DNA of 64,000 nucleotides from Streptomyces sp. ISL-96 (GTDB lineage: Bacteria > Actinomycetota > Actinomycetes > Streptomycetales > Streptomycetaceae): contig NZ_JAGGPA010000005.1 in assembly GCF_018614035.1 (NCBI RefSeq), forward strand, positions 62,001-126,000. Reading direction: 5' to 3'. Position 1 is the first letter of the stretch. Every line of letters begins with the position of its first letter. The notes under the pieces are model-generated. The model did not search any database, was not told the DNA's origin, and worked only from the letters and a program-made list of their open reading frames with translations. A program made the position numbers and the translations under genes. This document shows positions 56,534 to 64,000 of this stretch, in pieces.

Positions 56534-56698
56534 TCAGCTCCTTCGGGTGGACCGTCGCGAGTGACGCTCACGGGCGGCGAAGACCAGCAGCCAGACGCCG
56601 ATGAGCGCGGCGGTGACGAGGGACACCGGGACCGGCACGTGGGCCACCGAGCCCATCAGCACCCCCAGCAACAGCAGAGCCGCTACGAGGACGAACAC
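56534..56698 (-). CDS. Small membrane protein, 54 aa
   Basis: A frame not far above the minimal size, but with AGGAGG 7 nt before a GTG start and strong coding-type third positions. Two hydrophobic helices (FVLVAALLLLGVLMGSVA and LVTAALIGVWLLVFAA) are followed by an Arg/Ser-rich tail (RERHSRRSTRRS). It is the first gene of a two-gene operon with the DUF4190 gene and divergent from the TetR gene. Confidence 0.75.
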   Translation of the reverse strand: MFVLVAALLLLGVLMGSVAHVPVPVSLVTAALIGVWLLVFAARERHSRRSTRRS

Positions 56699-56722
56699 GT
56701 GAACCCCTCCTGGGAGTACGAC

Positions 56723-56790
56723 TGTTCACTGACTGCCCAGTCTAGGCTTGCGCCCACGCTTCTCCGCAACAGAGAACAGTTGTTTACTGA
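56723..56790. promoter_or_regulatory. Direct repeat TGTTCACTGA / TGTTTACTGA, possible TetR operator
   Basis: Two 10-bp words with one mismatch at 56723-56732 and 56781-56790, in the divergent region between the small membrane protein gene and the TetR gene. The second is next to GAACAG, which is complementary to the CTGTTC of the first, so the arrangement also allows inverted pairing. Suitable for autoregulation. Confidence 0.45.
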
Positions 56791-56795
56791 ATGTC

Positions 56796-57422
56796 ATGAG
56801 TCACACCCTCGGCATCCGCCAGGCCCAGAAGCAGAAGACCCGCCAGTCCCTCATGGAGGCGGCGCTCGTCCTGCTCGAGGACCAGAGCCTGAGCAGTCTC
56901 GGTCTGCGCGAGGTGACCCGCGCCGTAGGCGTGGCCCCGACCGCCTTCTACCGGCACTTCCGGGACACGGCCGACCTCGGCGTCGCGCTGGTCGACGAGG
57001 CTCTGGGCAGCCTGCACGCGGTGATCCGCGCGACCCTCGCCGCGACCGGCGACAGCGCCGAGCGCATCGACGGCACGGTCGGCCTCATCGCCCGCCACGT
57101 CCGCGCGTACCCCTCCCATGTCCGCTTCATCGCCCGCGAACGCCACGGCGGCGTGGAGCCGGTGCGCACCGCGATAGGGGAGCAACTGCGCCTGTTCGCC
57201 GACGAGGTGGCAACCTGGCTCGCCACCCAGCCCGACTCCGCGGGCTGGAGCGAGGACGACCTGCGGATGCTCGCGCACGTCTACGTCGACCACATGGTGA
57301 TGACCGCGTCCGCGTTCCTGGAGGCCGAGCCGTACGGCGACGAGCGCGTCGAGGCCGCCGCTTCCCTCGCCCGCCGCCAGCTGCGCCTGGTCAGCCTCGG
57401 CCGCAGCCACTGGCTGGACTGA
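56796..57422 (+). CDS. TetR-family regulator, FabR-like, 208 aa
   Basis: N-terminal helix-turn-helix with QKQKTRQSLMEAALVLL, SLSSLGLREVTRAVGVAP and TAFYRHFRDTADLGVALVDE, close in wording to E. coli FabR, which adjusts membrane fatty acid composition. The rest is the helical ligand-binding part (YVDHMVMTASAFLEAEP). The ATG at 56796 gives the typical short N-terminus. Divergent from the two small membrane protein genes; no fatty acid genes adjoin it, so its target may be unlinked. Confidence 0.85.
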   Translation: MSHTLGIRQAQKQKTRQSLMEAALVLLEDQSLSSLGLREVTRAVGVAPTAFYRHFRDTADLGVALVDEALGSLHAVIRATLAATGDSAERIDGTVGLIARHVRAYPSHVRFIARERHGGVEPVRTAIGEQLRLFADEVATWLATQPDSAGWSEDDLRMLAHVYVDHMVMTASAFLEAEPYGDERVEAAASLARRQLRLVSLGRSHWLD

Positions 57423-57480
57423 CGCCGCCGCTGCCGCGCCGGCGGGGGCTCGGCCGCGCGGACGCCGGCCCTGCGCAAGC

Positions 57481-58323
57481 TCAGCCGCGCGGCGCCCGTG
57501 CCAGTTGCCGGGACTGGGCGACGAGCCGGTCCGCGCTGTCCCAGACCTCCGCGTCCTCCTCCAGGAAGCCGCCCGCGAGGTTGCGGGTGGCGATGGAGAC
57601 GCGCAGCGGTCCGGGGGCGGGCCGGCAGCGTATGTGGGTGGTGAGTTCGACGGTCGGGGTCCAGCCCTGGAGGCCCAGCTCGAACGAGGTCGGCGGCAGC
57701 GCGTCGACCGTGAGCAGCAGCGAGAGCGGGTCGGCGTCGCGGCCGTCGGCGAGGCCGAACCAGCCGCGCATCTCGCCGTTGCCGGACGGCTCGCCGACGG
57801 CCCAGCCGACGGTGGCGGGGTCGAGCCGGATGTTGAGCCGCTCGGTGATGGCCGAGCTGCTCAGGATGGCGGTGGGCCCGGCCTCGGTGCCCAGGCAGTG
57901 CTCGTACGGCGGCATGGCGGGCGGCTTGGCGGTCGTGCGGACGTCGTCGGTCAGGGCGTCCAGGTCACCGTACGAGGCGAGGACGCGGATCCGCTCGACC
58001 TCGGTGCCGTCCTCGGCGTACTGGAAGAGGGAGGCCTGGCCGGTGGAGAGGGTGCGTCCGCTGCGGACGGTCTGCGTCCGGACGACGGCCGGGCCCGCCA
58101 CGGAAGGGGTCAGGTAGTGCGCCGAGACCGTGAACGGATCGGGGTGCGGCAGGGCGTCGCCGAGTGCCCGGCCGAGCAGGGCGAGGAGGTAGCCGCCGTT
58201 GACGGCGCCGAAGATCGTCCAGCCCGCGGAGAGGTCCGCGTCGTAGACGCCCGGCTGCGATGCGCGCGGGGAGATCGCGGTGTCGCGGTCGAATTCGCTG
58301 TCCCCGATGGATGCCTGTGCCAT
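57481..58323 (-). CDS. Acyl-CoA thioesterase-like protein (TesB-type double hot-dog), 280 aa
   Basis: Two hot-dog halves: ADLSAGWTIFGAVNGGYLLALLGRA with the catalytic-type Asn-Gly-Gly in the first half, SAHYLTPSVAGPAVVRTQTV, and TTHIRCRPAPGPLRVSIATRNL in the second. This is the TesB/fluoroacetyl-CoA thioesterase-like type that hydrolyses acyl-CoA. Substrate unknown. The ATG at 58323 is chosen; a GTG three codons upstream is possible, and neither has a good ribosome site. Upstream (about 58353-58370) TAAGCGG is repeated. Convergent with the TetR gene. Confidence 0.8.
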   Translation of the reverse strand: MAQASIGDSEFDRDTAISPRASQPGVYDADLSAGWTIFGAVNGGYLLALLGRALGDALPHPDPFTVSAHYLTPSVAGPAVVRTQTVRSGRTLSTGQASLFQYAEDGTEVERIRVLASYGDLDALTDDVRTTAKPPAMPPYEHCLGTEAGPTAILSSSAITERLNIRLDPATVGWAVGEPSGNGEMRGWFGLADGRDADPLSLLLTVDALPPTSFELGLQGWTPTVELTTHIRCRPAPGPLRVSIATRNLAGGFLEEDAEVWDSADRLVAQSRQLARAPRG

Positions 58324-58373
58324 GGCATGCACGGTACACTGGCACGTTACTAAGCGGTAGCTAAGCGGCCGGG

Positions 58374-59048
58374 CTAAGTCGTCGCCTCGGACTGCTCCTC
58401 GGCCTTCGCCGAGCTCCGGTTCCAGGCGCGCGGCGCCCGCCAGTGGAAGTGCAGCGCCAGCAGCCGCAGCACGAAGGCCGTGACGACGGCGATTCCGCTG
58501 GTCACCGCGTTCAGCGCGTCGAAGCGGATGAACATGACGACCATGGCGGCGCCGACGATCGCGGGGACGGCGTACAGATCACGGTCCCAGCGCAGCAGCG
58601 AAGGCACCTCGTTGGCGAGGACGTCACGCAGTACGCCGCCACCGACGGCGGTCGCGAGGCCGAGGGCCGCCGAAGCGGTCAGGCCGAGCCCGTACTCGTA
58701 CGCCTTGGTGGTGCCCGTGACGCAGAAGAGCCCGAGCCCGGCCGCGTCGAAGGCCATGACCGAGCCCTGGATGCGTTCGACCTCGGGGTGCAGGAAGAAG
58801 ACCAGGGCGGCCGCGATCAGCGGGGTGGTGAAGTACCCCAGGTCGGTGAACGCGGCCGGCGGCACCGCGCCGATGATCAGGTCGCGGAGCAGCCCCCCGC
58901 CCAGCGCGGTGACCTCTGCGAGCACCGCGATGCCGAATACATCAAAATTCTTGCGCACGGCGAGCAGGGCGCCGGAGATCGCGAAGACGAAGATCCCGGC
59001 AAGGTCGAGCGAATGCTGGACGGAGGGCGTGAAGAGTTCCTGGAACAC
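58374..59048 (-). CDS. TRIC-type cation channel family (UPF0126) membrane protein, 224 aa
   Basis: Seven helices arranged as two copies of a three-helix bundle. Signature GGGLLRDLIIGAVPP in the first half and GGGVLRDVLANEVPS in the second. Homologues form trimeric K-type channels related to animal TRIC proteins or glycine-related transporters; the function here is not certain. GTG start at 59048 with no clear ribosome binding site. Confidence 0.87.
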   Translation of the reverse strand: MFQELFTPSVQHSLDLAGIFVFAISGALLAVRKNFDVFGIAVLAEVTALGGGLLRDLIIGAVPPAAFTDLGYFTTPLIAAALVFFLHPEVERIQGSVMAFDAAGLGLFCVTGTTKAYEYGLGLTASAALGLATAVGGGVLRDVLANEVPSLLRWDRDLYAVPAIVGAAMVVMFIRFDALNAVTSGIAVVTAFVLRLLALHFHWRAPRAWNRSSAKAEEQSEATT

Positions 59049-59066
59049 CGGGCAATTGTGCCGGTT

Positions 59067-60266
59067 CTAATCCTTGCCCACGTCCTTGGTGTCCGCGGGC
59101 GCCGCTTCGTCCCCGGAAACCGCCGCCGGTGGCGTGACGTCGACGATCTCGATCGCCTCGCGCGCCGTCTCCAGCACCTTCGACGACTGCGGCGCCTGGT
59201 CGGGCGCGTTCTCCGGGTGGTGGCAGGCCACCTGGTGGCCGGTCTTGAGCGCGGTCAGCACCGGTTCCTGCGTCGTGCAGATGTCCGTCGCCTTCCAGCA
59301 CCGCGTGTGGAAGCGGCAGCCCGAGGGCGGCGAGATCGGCGACGGCACATCGCCCTTGAGCAGGATGCGTTCGCGCTTGTGCTTGCTGCGCGGGTCGGGC
59401 ACCGGGACGGCCGACAGGAGCGCCTTGGAGTACGGGTGCATGGGCGCCTCGTACAGATCCTTGCGGTCCGCCAGCTCGACGATCTTGCCGAGGTACATCA
59501 CCGCGATGCGGTCCGAGACGTGCCGGATGACCGAGAGGTCGTGCGCGATGATCACGTACGTCAGCCCGAGCTCGTCCTGGAGGTCGTCCAGCAGGTTCAC
59601 CACCTGAGCCTGGATCGACACGTCCAGCGCCGACACCGGCTCGTCCGCGACGACCAGTTTCGGCTTGAGCGCGAGCGCCCGCGCGATGCCGATGCGCTGG
59701 CGCTGCCCGCCCGAGAACTCGTGCGGATAGCGGTTGTAGTGCTCCGGGTTGAGACCCACCAGCTCAAGCAGCCGCTGGACTTCCCGCTTCACCCCGCCCT
59801 CGGGCGTGATGTTCTGGAGCTTGAAGGGCGCGCTGACGATCGTGCCGACCGTGTGGCGCGGGTTCAGCGAGGAGTACGGGTCCTGGAAGATCATCTGTAC
59901 GTCGCGGCGCAGCGGACGCATCCGGGCGGTGCCCAGGTGCGTGATGTCCTGCCCCTCGAACTCGATCTTTCCGCTGGTCGGCTCCAGCAGCCGCGTGACG
60001 AGCCGGCCCATGGTCGACTTGCCGCAGCCCGACTCGCCCACCACACCCAGGGTCTCCCCCGGGCGTACGTCGAAGTCGAGACCGTCGACGGCCTGGACCG
60101 CGCCGACCTGGCGCTGGAGGATGCCCTTCTTGATGGGGAAGTGCTTCACCAGGCCGCTGACCCTGAGCAACGGCTCGGTCGACGGCGAAGACGGCGAAGA
60201 GGTTGAGGAGGCTGAAGAGGTCGCCTGCTCCGGGATCGTCACTTCTGGATCCTTCGTCTCGCTCAC
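59067..60266 (-). CDS. Oligopeptide/dipeptide ABC transporter ATP-binding protein (OppF/DppF type), 399 aa
   Basis: Second ATPase of a peptide importer. After a 40-residue Ser/Pro-rich tail: Walker A GVVGESGCGKST, signature SGGQRQRIGIARAL, Walker B VVADEPVSALDV, H loop IIAHDLSV, and the C-terminal oligopeptide zinc/cysteine region (GCRFHTRCW). GTG start overlaps the stop of the OppD-like gene by four bases (GTGA). It is the last gene of the operon. Confidence 0.92.
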   Translation of the reverse strand: MSETKDPEVTIPEQATSSASSTSSPSSPSTEPLLRVSGLVKHFPIKKGILQRQVGAVQAVDGLDFDVRPGETLGVVGESGCGKSTMGRLVTRLLEPTSGKIEFEGQDITHLGTARMRPLRRDVQMIFQDPYSSLNPRHTVGTIVSAPFKLQNITPEGGVKREVQRLLELVGLNPEHYNRYPHEFSGGQRQRIGIARALALKPKLVVADEPVSALDVSIQAQVVNLLDDLQDELGLTYVIIAHDLSVIRHVSDRIAVMYLGKIVELADRKDLYEAPMHPYSKALLSAVPVPDPRSKHKRERILLKGDVPSPISPPSGCRFHTRCWKATDICTTQEPVLTALKTGHQVACHHPENAPDQAPQSSKVLETAREAIEIVDVTPPAAVSGDEAAPADTKDVGKD

Positions 60267-61405
60267 AGCTTCGGCGCAATCTCTTCGGTCCAGATCCGCG
60301 TCCGGTCCTCGGCCGCCATGTGGCAAGCGGAATAGTGCCGTTCGGATTCCTTGCCCGGCAGCACCTTGAGTTCCGGCCGCTCGGTGCGGGTGATCCCGCC
60401 CTTGGGCACGTCCGCGTACGGGCAGCGCGGGTGGAACGCGCAGCCGCTCGGGATGTTGATCAGGCTGGGCGGCGAGCCCTTGACCGGGATGAGGCGCTCG
60501 GTCTGGTCGCGGTCGATGCGCGGCATCGAGCCCAGCAGGCCCCAGGTGTACGGGTGCTGGGGCTCGTAGAAGACCTTCTCCGCCGGACCGCGCTCGATGC
60601 ACCGGCCGCCGTACATCACGAGGATGTCGTCGGCCAGCTCGGCGACGACGCCCAGGTCGTGCGTGATGATGATGACCGCCGACCCGAACTCCTTCTGCAG
60701 ATCGCGGATCAGGTCCAGGATCTGCGCCTGGACGGTGACGTCCAGGGCGGTGGTCGGCTCGTCCGCGATGAGCAGCTCGGGGTTGTTGACCAGCGCCATC
60801 GCGATCATCGCGCGCTGGCGCATACCGCCGGAGAACTCGTGCGGGTAGCCGTCGAACCGCTTGTCGGGCTGCGGGATGCCGACCCGGTCGAGCAGTTCGA
60901 TGGCGCGCCGCTTGGCGGCCTTCTTGTCGACCTTGTTGTGGATGCGGTACGCCTCCACGATCTGGTGGCCGATCGTGTAGTACGGGTGCAGCGCGGACAG
61001 CGGGTCCTGGAAGATCATCGAGATCTCGCGGCCGCGCAGCTTGCGTACCTCATCGGGGTCGGCGGACAGCAGTTCCTTGCCGTCCACCCAGATCTCGCCC
61101 GAGATCTGGGCCTTGCGCCGGCCGTACTGGCCGACGGTGTGCAGGCCCATGATGCCGAGCGAGGTCACCGACTTGCCGGAGCCGGACTCGCCCACGATGC
61201 CGAGGGTCTTGCCCTTCTCCAGCTGGAAGGAGAGGCCGTCCACCGACTTGACGAGGCCGTCGTCGGTGGGGAAGTGCACCTTGAGGTCGCGTACGTCGAG
61301 GAAGGCGTCCGGCCGCGGGGAGCCGGTGCGTACGGGCTCGCCGACCGCACCGGTCTTCGTCAAGGGGGCTCCGGGGGCCTCCCCCGGGACAGGCACAGTG
61401 GTCAC
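60263..61405 (-). CDS. Oligopeptide/dipeptide ABC transporter ATP-binding protein (OppD/DppD type), 380 aa
   Basis: First ATPase of the pair: Walker [16 protein letters not shown] loop [12 protein letters not shown], signature [15 protein letters not shown], Walker [14 protein letters not shown] loop [13 protein letters not shown]-terminal [11 protein letters not shown]. The GTG has GAGG about 6 nt upstream and overlaps the permease stop (GTGA). It energises peptide uptake with OppF and the permeases. Confidence 0.92.
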   Translation of the reverse strand: MTTVPVPGEAPGAPLTKTGAVGEPVRTGSPRPDAFLDVRDLKVHFPTDDGLVKSVDGLSFQLEKGKTLGIVGESGSGKSVTSLGIMGLHTVGQYGRRKAQISGEIWVDGKELLSADPDEVRKLRGREISMIFQDPLSALHPYYTIGHQIVEAYRIHNKVDKKAAKRRAIELLDRVGIPQPDKRFDGYPHEFSGGMRQRAMIAMALVNNPELLIADEPTTALDVTVQAQILDLIRDLQKEFGSAVIIITHDLGVVAELADDILVMYGGRCIERGPAEKVFYEPQHPYTWGLLGSMPRIDRDQTERLIPVKGSPPSLINIPSGCAFHPRCPYADVPKGGITRTERPELKVLPGKESERHYSACHMAAEDRTRIWTEEIAPKL

Positions 61406-62400
61406 GAGAGCCTCACTCGGGGGTCGATCACGGAGTACAGGATGTCCACGACGAGGTTCGCGAGCACCACGGCGGCTGCGGCGATGAGCGTGACACCCAG
61501 GATCAGCGGAAGGTCGAAGTCGCCGATCGCCTTGACCGCCGCCTGGCCGAGGCCGGGGAGGCTGAAGGCGGTCTCGGTGAGGATCGCGCCGCCGACCAGG
61601 GCGCCGAGGTCCATGCCGAGGATGGTGAGGATCGGCGTCATCGTCGAGCGCAGGGCGTGCTTTCCGACGACCACCGGTTCGCTCAGGCCCTTGGCGCGGG
61701 CGGTACGGATGTAGTCCTCGCCCAGGACCTCCAGCATGGTGGCGCGGGTGAGCCGGGCGTACATCGCCGCGTACAGGAAGGCGAGGGTCACCCACGGCAG
61801 CACCAGGCCGCTGAACCAGGCGAGCGGATCCGACGCGATGTCGACGTATTCCGCGTCGAACCAGCCCAGTTGGGTCCGGAAGACCGCCAGGGAGAGAAGG
61901 GCGGTGAAGTAGATCGGCAGCGACACACCGGCCAGCGCGATGGTCATCGCCGCACGGTCGATCGCCGTGCCCCGCTTGAGGGCGGAGATGATGCCGGTGG
62001 TGACACCGACGATGACCCACAGCACGCACGCGCCGCCCGCCAGGGACAGCGTCACGGGAAGCCGCTCGGTGAGTACGGGCCAGATCTCCTGCTCCGTACG
62101 GAAGGAGTAGCCGAAGCACGGGGCGTCGCAGTGGAACGACGAGCCGCCACCGGTGTAGTCGCGGCCCACGAACAGACCGCTGACGAAGTTCCAGAACTGC
62201 ACCAGGATGGGATCGCCGAGGCCCAGCTTCTCCCGGACACCTTCGATCGCGCCTGGGTCGGCCTGCTTGCCGATGAACATCGCGGCGGGGTCGCTGCCGG
62301 TCAGTTTCGGGATGACGTAGAAGATGCCGAAGGTCACGAGCGTGACCACGAGCAGCATCACGACGACGGCGGTCAGCCGCCTGATGAGGTATGCGAGCAC
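61402..62400 (-). CDS. Oligopeptide/dipeptide ABC transporter permease (OppB/DppB type), 332 aa
   Basis: Integral membrane permease with an N-terminal helix (LIRRLTAVVVMLLVVTLVTFGIFYVIP), a periplasmic loop, and five further helices. The EAA-type loop is visible as YIRTARAKGLSEPVVVGKHALR, the site of contact with the ATPases. GTG start at 62400. No OppC-type permease lies between it and the ATPases; it may be upstream of the substrate-binding gene, outside the window. Confidence 0.9.
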   Translation of the reverse strand: MLAYLIRRLTAVVVMLLVVTLVTFGIFYVIPKLTGSDPAAMFIGKQADPGAIEGVREKLGLGDPILVQFWNFVSGLFVGRDYTGGGSSFHCDAPCFGYSFRTEQEIWPVLTERLPVTLSLAGGACVLWVIVGVTTGIISALKRGTAIDRAAMTIALAGVSLPIYFTALLSLAVFRTQLGWFDAEYVDIASDPLAWFSGLVLPWVTLAFLYAAMYARLTRATMLEVLGEDYIRTARAKGLSEPVVVGKHALRSTMTPILTILGMDLGALVGGAILTETAFSLPGLGQAAVKAIGDFDLPLILGVTLIAAAAVVLANLVVDILYSVIDPRVRLS

Positions 62401-62415
62401 TACGGTCGGCCCGGC

Positions 62416-62453
62416 GGCGGCCCGGGAATCCGGTGAGGGATTCCCGGGCCGCC
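62416..62453 (-). terminator. Hairpin between the binding-protein gene and the permease gene
   Basis: A perfect 16-bp inverted repeat (GGCGGCCCGGGAATCC and its complement) with a 6-nt loop, 65 bp after the stop of the substrate-binding protein gene and close to the OppB start. It may act as a partial terminator or RNA stabiliser giving more binding protein than permease. Confidence 0.7.
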
Positions 62454-62516
62454 GCACGCGGCCATCACCTGCCCTTCGGGCTTAGCGGCGGGTGTGCCGG
62501 CGGAGCGAACGGACGG

Positions 62517-64000
62517 TCACTTGACGCCGAGGGAGGCGTAGTCGTAGCGGCCGTTGTAGGAGTCGGCCGTGTAGACGTTGGTCAGCCGCGAGCTGCGCCA
62601 GATCACGTTCTTCTCGAAGGTGAAGGGCAGGTAGACCGCGTGCTCGGAGACCTTCTCGTTGATCTGCTTGTAGAACTCGGCGGCCTTGTCGGGGTCCGTC
62701 TCAAGCATCGCCTTGTCGAACAGGCCGTCGATCGACTTGTCCTTCAGCATCGAGAAGTTGTTGTTGCCGCTGTCGAGGATGAAACGGCTGTCGACCAGCG
62801 GCTGCGAGAAGCCCTGACCGGTCGGGAAGTCGGCACCCCAGCCCATGATGATGATGCCGTAGTTCTTCTTCTCGACGTTCTTGGGAGCGCCGATGATGCC
62901 GGAGGTCTGCGCACCGTCGTACTGGTCGATCTGCGCCTCGACGCCGATCTTGCCCAGCGACTCCTGCAGCGACTCGGCGGTGGCGATCTCCTGCGGCTTG
63001 TTGTTGCGGACCGCGATGGTGGTCTTGAAGCCGTTCGGCTTGCCGCAGGCCTTGAGCTCTTCCTTGGCCTTGGCGACGTTGCCCTTGGTGTCCTTCAGGA
63101 CGTTGTACGGGTCGTACTTCGGGTCGGAGCCCTTGATGCTCGGCGGCAGCATGTTGGTGGCGATGTCGCCGCCCGCCATCGGGCCGCCGCGCGCGGTCTG
63201 CAGCGACTTGTGGTCGGCGCCGTAGATGAGCGCCTTGCGGCAGTGGACGTTGTCGAGCGGCTTGACCGTCTGCGGGAACACGGCGTACCGGATGAAGCCG
63301 GTCTGCGGGTTGTCGACGTTGGCCTTGTGGTCGCGCAGCGCCTTGGTGCGGCCGGCCGGGCTGATGCCGGTGGCGTTGATGTCGACGTCGTAGTCGCCCT
63401 CGATGAGGCGGTTGTCCATGTCGTCGGCGTTGGTGATGAGCTTGAGCGAGACCTTGTCCGGCAGCGCCTTGCGGACGGTGTCGGTCTCCTTCTTCCAGTT
63501 GGGGTTGCGGCTCAGCTCCATGCCCTTGTTGGGGGTGTAGGAGTCGATCTTGTACGGGCCGTTGGAGAAGGGCTTCAGGCCGTACTTCTCGACCGTGTCC
63601 TTGTCCTGGCGGACCGGCGTGGCCGCCGGCATGGCCAGCATCTGGAGGAAGTCACCGTTGGGCTTCGGCAGCTTGAAGACGATGGTCTTGTCGTCGGGCG
63701 TCTCGATGGCCTTCAGGCCCAGCTTGTCGGCCGACTTGTCCTTGTACGGGCCCTTGTACTCCTTCTTCGGGTCCAGGACCTGCTGAAGGTAGATGGGACC
63801 GCCGGAGATCTTGTCCTGGGCCCAGATGCGCTCGATGCCGTACTTGATGTCCTTGGAGGTGACGGGCTTGCCGTCCTCCCAGTTGACGCCGTCCTTCAGC
63901 TTGAAGGTGTACGTCTTCTTGTCCGCGGAGACCTGGCCCGTGTCGGTCGCCATGTCGGGGACGAGCTCGGTGGACTCCAGGCCCGCGGCCGGCTTGAAGG
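62517..64000 (-). CDS. Oligopeptide ABC transporter substrate-binding protein, family 5 (5' end outside window)
   Basis: The reading frame runs to the right edge, so about 494 C-terminal residues are visible and the signal and lipobox lie outside. Family-5 features: YTFKLKDGVNWEDGKPVTSKD, DIKYGIERIW, FSNGPYKIDSYTPNKGMELSRNPNWK, and RKALIYGADHKSL; the end is SRLTNVYTADSYNGRYDYASLGVK with no long tail. It delivers peptides to the OppB permease encoded downstream. It is the first visible gene of the operon. Confidence 0.93.
   Translation of the reverse strand, partial: FKPAAGLESTELVPDMATDTGQVSADKKTYTFKLKDGVNWEDGKPVTSKDIKYGIERIWAQDKISGGPIYLQQVLDPKKEYKGPYKDKSADKLGLKAIETPDDKTIVFKLPKPNGDFLQMLAMPAATPVRQDKDTVEKYGLKPFSNGPYKIDSYTPNKGMELSRNPNWKKETDTVRKALPDKVSLKLITNADDMDNRLIEGDYDVDINATGISPAGRTKALRDHKANVDNPQTGFIRYAVFPQTVKPLDNVHCRKALIYGADHKSLQTARGGPMAGGDIATNMLPPSIKGSDPKYDPYNVLKDTKGNVAKAKEELKACGKPNGFKTTIAVRNNKPQEIATAESLQESLGKIGVEAQIDQYDGAQTSGIIGAPKNVEKKNYGIIIMGWGADFPTGQGFSQPLVDSRFILDSGNNNFSMLKDKSIDGLFDKAMLETDPDKAAEFYKQINEKVSEHAVYLPFTFEKNVIWRSSRLTNVYTADSYNGRYDYASLGVK

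Overview
The window is high-GC actinobacterial DNA, almost certainly from a Streptomyces chromosome. Third codon positions are nearly all G or C, GTG and TTG starts are common, secreted proteins carry Tat or lipoprotein signals, and the typical Streptomyces set of WhiJ-like XRE/DUF397 regulators, streptogrisin protease and GGDEF/EAL proteins is present. From memory, the order of the conserved genes matches the SCO5476-SCO5520 region of S. coelicolor (opp, nifS, mnmA, ligA, rmdB, gatCAB, ilvBNC, serA, proline catabolism). That comparison is recall, not computed.

Layout. 1-5265: partial phosphoesterase, a small unknown gene, secreted SGNH hydrolase, AAC(2')-I-like acetyltransferase, streptogrisin-D-like protease, DUF1206 membrane protein. 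5368-9290: proline to glutamate catabolism (proline dehydrogenase, PruA) with a divergent PucR-type regulator. 9388-14916: serA and ilvBNC for serine and branched-chain amino acids. The ilv genes are preceded by a 13-residue Ile/Leu/Val-rich leader peptide and an intrinsic terminator, which is a classical attenuator. 14950-31022: a PAS-GGDEF-EAL c-di-GMP protein with a degenerate EAL domain, two dehydrogenase/reductase genes, a glucose/sorbosone-dehydrogenase-like lipoprotein, a large AAA-LuxR regulator, small genes, MMPL transporter and Tat-exported phospholipase C.

31140-35563 is an accessory pocket. It contains a broken Dyp peroxidase gene, and then a cargo block flanked by two nearly identical 451-bp copies of the 3' end of gatB. 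The cargo is an anti-sigma-like ATPase, a WhiJ-like XRE gene, a DUF397 gene and a possible toxin-antitoxin pair. 35636-46869 returns to core genes: gatB, small membrane protein, gatA, gatC, an intact GGDEF-EAL protein (RmdB-like), ligA, MetE-like protein, SDR, LOG-family protein, DUF427. 46889-51511 is a second accessory pocket with a hydrolase, another WhiJ-like cluster carrying two DUF397 genes, gene remnants, a secreted polysaccharide-lyase-like gene and a decayed toxin-antitoxin locus.

51533-64000: mnmA and a cysteine desulfurase (both needed for tRNA 2-thiouridine) separated by an amidase and an MFS exporter that may be acquired; DUF4190 and a tiny membrane protein; a FabR-like TetR regulator; thioesterase; TRIC-type channel; and an oligopeptide ABC operon that runs off the right edge. 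No rRNA, tRNA, CRISPR array or transposase was seen. The most unusual structure is the gatB 3'-end duplication around a regulatory/toxin-antitoxin cargo.
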